NCBI GenBank assembly: GCA_937995995.1
Contig: CALKIP010000312.1
Coordinates: 1-6,831, forward strand
DNA: 6,831 nucleotides
Direction: 5' to 3'
From: an uncultured bacterium
GTDB lineage: Bacteria > Gemmatimonadota > Gemmatimonadetes > Longimicrobiales > RSA9
Made by a program: the position numbers and the translations under genes. Below are positions 5,901 through 6,831 of the stretch, piece by piece (the stretch's first letter is position 1; each line of letters opens with the position of its first letter). The notes under the pieces were generated by a model that did no database searches, was not told where the DNA came from, and was given only the letters and a program-made list of their open reading frames with translations.

Positions 5901-6269
5901 AGCACGCGTGGGCATCCGATGAGGCACCTGCGCACGCGGCTCGAGGCGGCGGGCGTGATCGACAGTCGCGGGTTGGAGCGGCTGGAGGATGGAGCGCGCT
6001 GTGTGGTGGCCGGGCTCGCCGTCGCCCGGCAGCATCCGATGACGGCGAAAGGCACCGTCTTCGTGCTGTTGGAGGACGAGCACGGCTTCATCAACGTGAT
6101 CGTTCCCGCGCGCCTCTTCGAGCGAAACCGTGAGGTGGTCAGCCACTCGCCGTTCCTGCTGGTGGAGGGGACGTTCGAGCGCGATGGCAGAGTGAGGAAC
6201 ATCGTGGGGCGCCGGTTCCGGCGGCTGGATGCGAGGCCGATCGCGCACCGGTCGCGGGACTTCAGGTAG
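2907..6269 (+). CDS. dnaE2: DnaE2, error-prone C-family DNA polymerase III alpha-like subunit
   Basis: DnaE2 (1120 aa) is the polymerase of the ImuA/ImuB mutasome. It extends DNA across lesions, with ImuB providing clamp contact. Domains in order: PHP (1-285), palm and catalytic core (about 300-600), fingers and beta-binding region (about 600-800), helix-hairpin-helix region (about 850-905) and OB fold (about 1030-1100). Catalytic aspartates are intact in PDIDVDF (410-416) and FDFLGL (564-569, Asp565). QGRGSAANSAVAYVLGI (366-382) and SNYGFPESHAW (754-764) are also conserved. PHP motif 1 reads LRCHSAFSF and motif 2 LTDGADLGG, so key histidines are gone and no PHP nuclease is expected. Inserts at 97-127, 829-848 and 933-975 are repeat-derived or low complexity; the usual length is about 1050-1100. 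ATG 2907 is chosen from the family N-terminus (MTYTELRCHSAFSF), although no real Shine-Dalgarno precedes it. Confidence 0.96.
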   Translation: MTYTELRCHSAFSFGDGACTPEALVSRAAELGYAALGLTDGADLGGIIRFALEAERQGIRPVIGAELVVDGHPAAFLAMNEEGYRNLAGLVTRARVGAPVAPGRALARRRERGRPYHEVATRPRGRPWVSWEDVVERNAGLFALTGPASGELAWLIRTGRRVEAAYRLGWWREVFGGRLAVEAQLHHVSGGEAELAASLIELAERGRVPWVATNDPRYLDARSRLVHDLLTALRHGEDVSTAASRGHLLPNGEWRLKSPAEMTRLWRGREEGLEESRRIALSCDFDLRWLAPPLPSFPVPDGHDDDSFLRELAYAGARERWGEVGAKEEAQLEHELGVIRRLGFAGFFLVMWDAVRFARERGILCQGRGSAANSAVAYVLGITAVDPVRHGLLFERFLSEVRTDGRNEAPDIDVDFEMHRREEVLDYMYERYGRRHAAIACVTQVYHAPTAVQDVMRALGYPAEQAFALSKRLHRRHPAEGAEVLERELARRFGLDLEEPRGRALLAAVRALDEVPRLRSTHPGGFVLSREPLGDVIPIEATSMGRTILQFDKDDLDAAGVPKFDFLGLGGLTVVRLAFDAIEERTGERLEMYRLPMDDEKTYTMIARGDNVGTFQIESRAQIQSCMHTRPERLYDLVVQVALIRPGPIQAKFVRPYVQRRRGLEPVEYAHPSLEPILRRTYGVPIFQEQAMAIAMTLGGFSAAEADELRRAMGHQKKLPRLQAALRKLRDRIVARGISPEVADGVADDLLSFSNYGFPESHAWSFALIAYATAYLKAHYPAEFFMALLNAWPMGFYAPSTLVHQAMRDGVEVLPPCLKNGGWECTLEPALPAGVRPAGRGRAAQQAARLRIGWKHIRGLGERAREALQAARAEGPFTSIEDVVRRARLTRAEVLHLARAGAFEAFEPGRYRAAWEALRVAGDTLPLAPAWRDGQGGDGEVAGAAGQGWPGGQGGRPGKLDGSAGPGGPSGAAGPLPFDPRELEGDELIFLDYLATGISTRGHPMRHLRTRLEAAGVIDSRGLERLEDGARCVVAGLAVARQHPMTAKGTVFVLLEDEHGFINVIVPARLFERNREVVSHSPFLLVEGTFERDGRVRNIVGRRFRRLDARPIAHRSRDFR
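3197..3287 (+). repeat. Decayed hairpin cluster inside the dnaE2 PHP domain
   Basis: Three inverted repeats lie close together: GGCGC-CTGTA-GCGCC (3197-3211), GCGC-TA-GCGC (3219-3228) and CGGCCGC-GGGG-GCGGCCG (3270-3287). GGGAG-like purines (GGAGGCGGGAGC, 3229-3240) follow the second. The linkers are not the clean 6-nt type of arrays A-D, so relation to them is inferred. The segment encodes Gly/Arg/Pro/Ala-rich sequence (DnaE2 residues about 97-127), inserted where related proteins go from the RAR segment almost directly to the W-E-D segment (here 131-133). Confidence 0.5.
5384..5446 (+). repeat. Array D: three GGGAGR-linked hairpins in frame near the dnaE2 C-terminus
   Basis: D1 5390-5404 is GCCGGC-TTT-GCCGGC (the A1 stem). 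D2 5411-5426 is GCGCCC-CGCT-GGGCGC (the A2 stem with a different loop). D3 5433-5446 begins GCTGC-ACA-GCAG and has lost its outer base pair. Linkers are GGGAGT (5405) and GGGAGG (5427), with a degenerate GTTGGA before D1. It encodes DnaE2 residues about 829-848 (Pro/Ala/Gly/Arg-rich), inserted between the conserved ECTLE and LRIGWKHIRGLGE segments, a naturally variable loop before the helix-hairpin-helix region. Confidence 0.8.
5703..5831 (+). other. Gly-rich low-complexity insert in dnaE2
   Basis: This in-frame stretch encodes DnaE2 residues about 933-975, a run dominated by Gly, Ala, Pro and Gln. It separates the helix-hairpin-helix region from the conserved segment beginning PFDPRELEGDE that leads to the OB fold. 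The DNA is G-run rich (GGGGAGG at 5720-5726) and has only ragged inverted repeats, so it may be simple sequence or a decayed hairpin array. A disordered linker is the likely product. Confidence 0.55.
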
Positions 6270-6311
6270 GCCGGCGCAGCCGGCCGAGATCACCGGCGCA
6301 AGACCGCGCCG
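6269..6311 (+). repeat. Two hairpins between dnaE2 and the radical SAM gene
   Basis: GGCCGGC-GCA-GCCGGCC (6269-6285) is a perfect 7-bp stem starting on the last base of the dnaE2 stop codon; its core equals the A1/C4/D1 stem type. CGGCGC-AAGACC-GCGCCG (6294-6311) is a second 6-bp stem. Neither is followed by a T tract, so a standard intrinsic terminator is not supported. In addition, CACC (6291-6294) could pair with GGTG (6323-6326) in the ribosome-binding region of the next gene. Partial termination, mRNA 3'-end protection or translation control are all possible. Confidence 0.5.
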
Positions 6312-6330
6312 TACGACCGGAAGGTGAACC

Positions 6331-6831
6331 ATGGAAGGCCCGATCCGTGGGAGGGGCGCATCCGAGAACCCGCCCAACCGCTTCGAGAAGCTGGCGTATG
6401 TCCCGGATCCCGCGGAGCGCGACCCGGAGGATCCGGGCCCGCGTACGCAATTGCTGCGCGACCCGTCGCGGAGCATCGTCGCGCGCAACGACAGTCCGGA
6501 CGTCGGCTTCGATGTGAGCGTGAATCCGTATCGAGGGTGCGAGCACGGCTGCATCTACTGCTATGCCCGTCCGTTCCACGAATACCTGGGCTTCTCCGCG
6601 GGGCTCGATTTCGAGACGAAGATCGTGGTGAAGGAGGACGCGCCCGCCCTCCTCCGTGATGCGTTGTCCTCGCCGCGCTGGACGCCGCAGACCATCGCCA
6701 TGAGCGGGGTGACGGACCCCTATCAGCCGGTCGAGCGGCGGCTGCGGATCACGCGGCGGTGTCTGGAGGTCCTCGCCGAGTTTCGCAACCCGGTCGCGCT
6801 CATCACCAAGAACCACCTGGTGACGCGGGAT
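6331..6831 (+). CDS. Radical SAM protein of the PA0069/Rv2578c (SplB-like) family, 5' part
   Basis: The first 167 residues of a radical SAM enzyme are present; the frame runs open off the right edge. The iron-sulfur cluster motif CEHGCIYC supplies Cys70, Cys74 and Cys77 (CX3CX2C), which bind the 4Fe-4S cluster that cleaves S-adenosylmethionine. Upstream VNPYRGC and downstream YARPFHEYLG, SGVTDPYQPVERRL (125-138) and VALITKN (155-161) are characteristic of the PA0069/Rv2578c group within COG1533, the spore photoproduct lyase-related family. The substrate of this group is not established. ATG 6331 has AAGGTGA (6321-6327) just upstream, and the family N-terminal pattern (NRFEKL) follows. It starts 61 bp after dnaE2 in the same direction, so co-transcription is possible. 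A role in DNA repair is inferred from family and neighbours only. Confidence 0.92.
   Translation, partial: MEGPIRGRGASENPPNRFEKLAYVPDPAERDPEDPGPRTQLLRDPSRSIVARNDSPDVGFDVSVNPYRGCEHGCIYCYARPFHEYLGFSAGLDFETKIVVKEDAPALLRDALSSPRWTPQTIAMSGVTDPYQPVERRLRITRRCLEVLAEFRNPVALITKNHLVTRD

Noticed and set aside
3222..6554. Long open frame on the minus strand opposite dnaE2
   Set aside because: It is an antisense shadow caused by high third-position GC. Its predicted protein is a low-complexity Arg/Pro/His-rich sequence with no recognisable motif, while the plus strand encodes a full DnaE2.

Overview
The window comes from a very GC-rich bacterial chromosome (roughly 70% G+C by eye). It carries a SOS-type mutagenesis cassette, imuA-imuB-dnaE2, between the 5' end of a divergently transcribed dnaK and the 5' end of a radical SAM gene. 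This cassette is widespread, so it does not fix the phylum. A non-enteric, Gemmatimonadota-like or similar lineage is only a guess.

Layout: 1-218 (minus) is the N-terminus of DnaK, cut by the window edge. 219-464 is the divergent dnaK/imuA control region, with a plausible dnaK promoter and two dyad repeats. 465-1175 is imuA (RecA-like, with both Walker motifs degenerate). 1117-2667 is imuB (a catalytically dead Y-family homologue with a beta-clamp motif), overlapping imuA by 59 bp. 2668-2906 is a gap made almost entirely of short hairpins. 2907-6269 is dnaE2 (C-family error-prone polymerase). 6270-6330 is a short gap with two hairpins. 6331 to the end is a radical SAM protein of the PA0069/Rv2578c, SplB-like (COG1533) type, cut by the window edge.

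From family knowledge, ImuA, ImuB and DnaE2 act together as the 'mutasome': ImuB docks on the beta clamp and recruits ImuA and DnaE2 for damage-induced, mutagenic translesion synthesis. All genes except dnaK run on the plus strand and are tightly packed, which suggests one transcription unit. The radical SAM gene may belong to the same damage response.

The most unusual content is a family of tandem mini-hairpins that I cannot match to a named repeat. Each is an inverted repeat of about 11-17 nt (4-7 bp stem, usually a 3-4 nt loop). Units are joined by a nearly constant 6-nt linker, GGGAGR (or its reverse complement YCTCCC). Stem sequences vary, but palindromy, linker and spacing persist. Seven units lie in frame inside imuB. 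Five forward plus five reversed units fill the imuB-dnaE2 gap, in a mirror arrangement that ends 6 nt before the dnaE2 start codon. Three lie in frame near the dnaE2 C-terminus. Decayed relatives lie in the dnaE2 PHP domain, and one similar hairpin sits at the dnaE2 stop codon. Within the genes they encode Gly/Ala/Pro/Arg-rich linkers at places where the family is variable. ImuB also appears to lack most of the fingers region normally found in the family.
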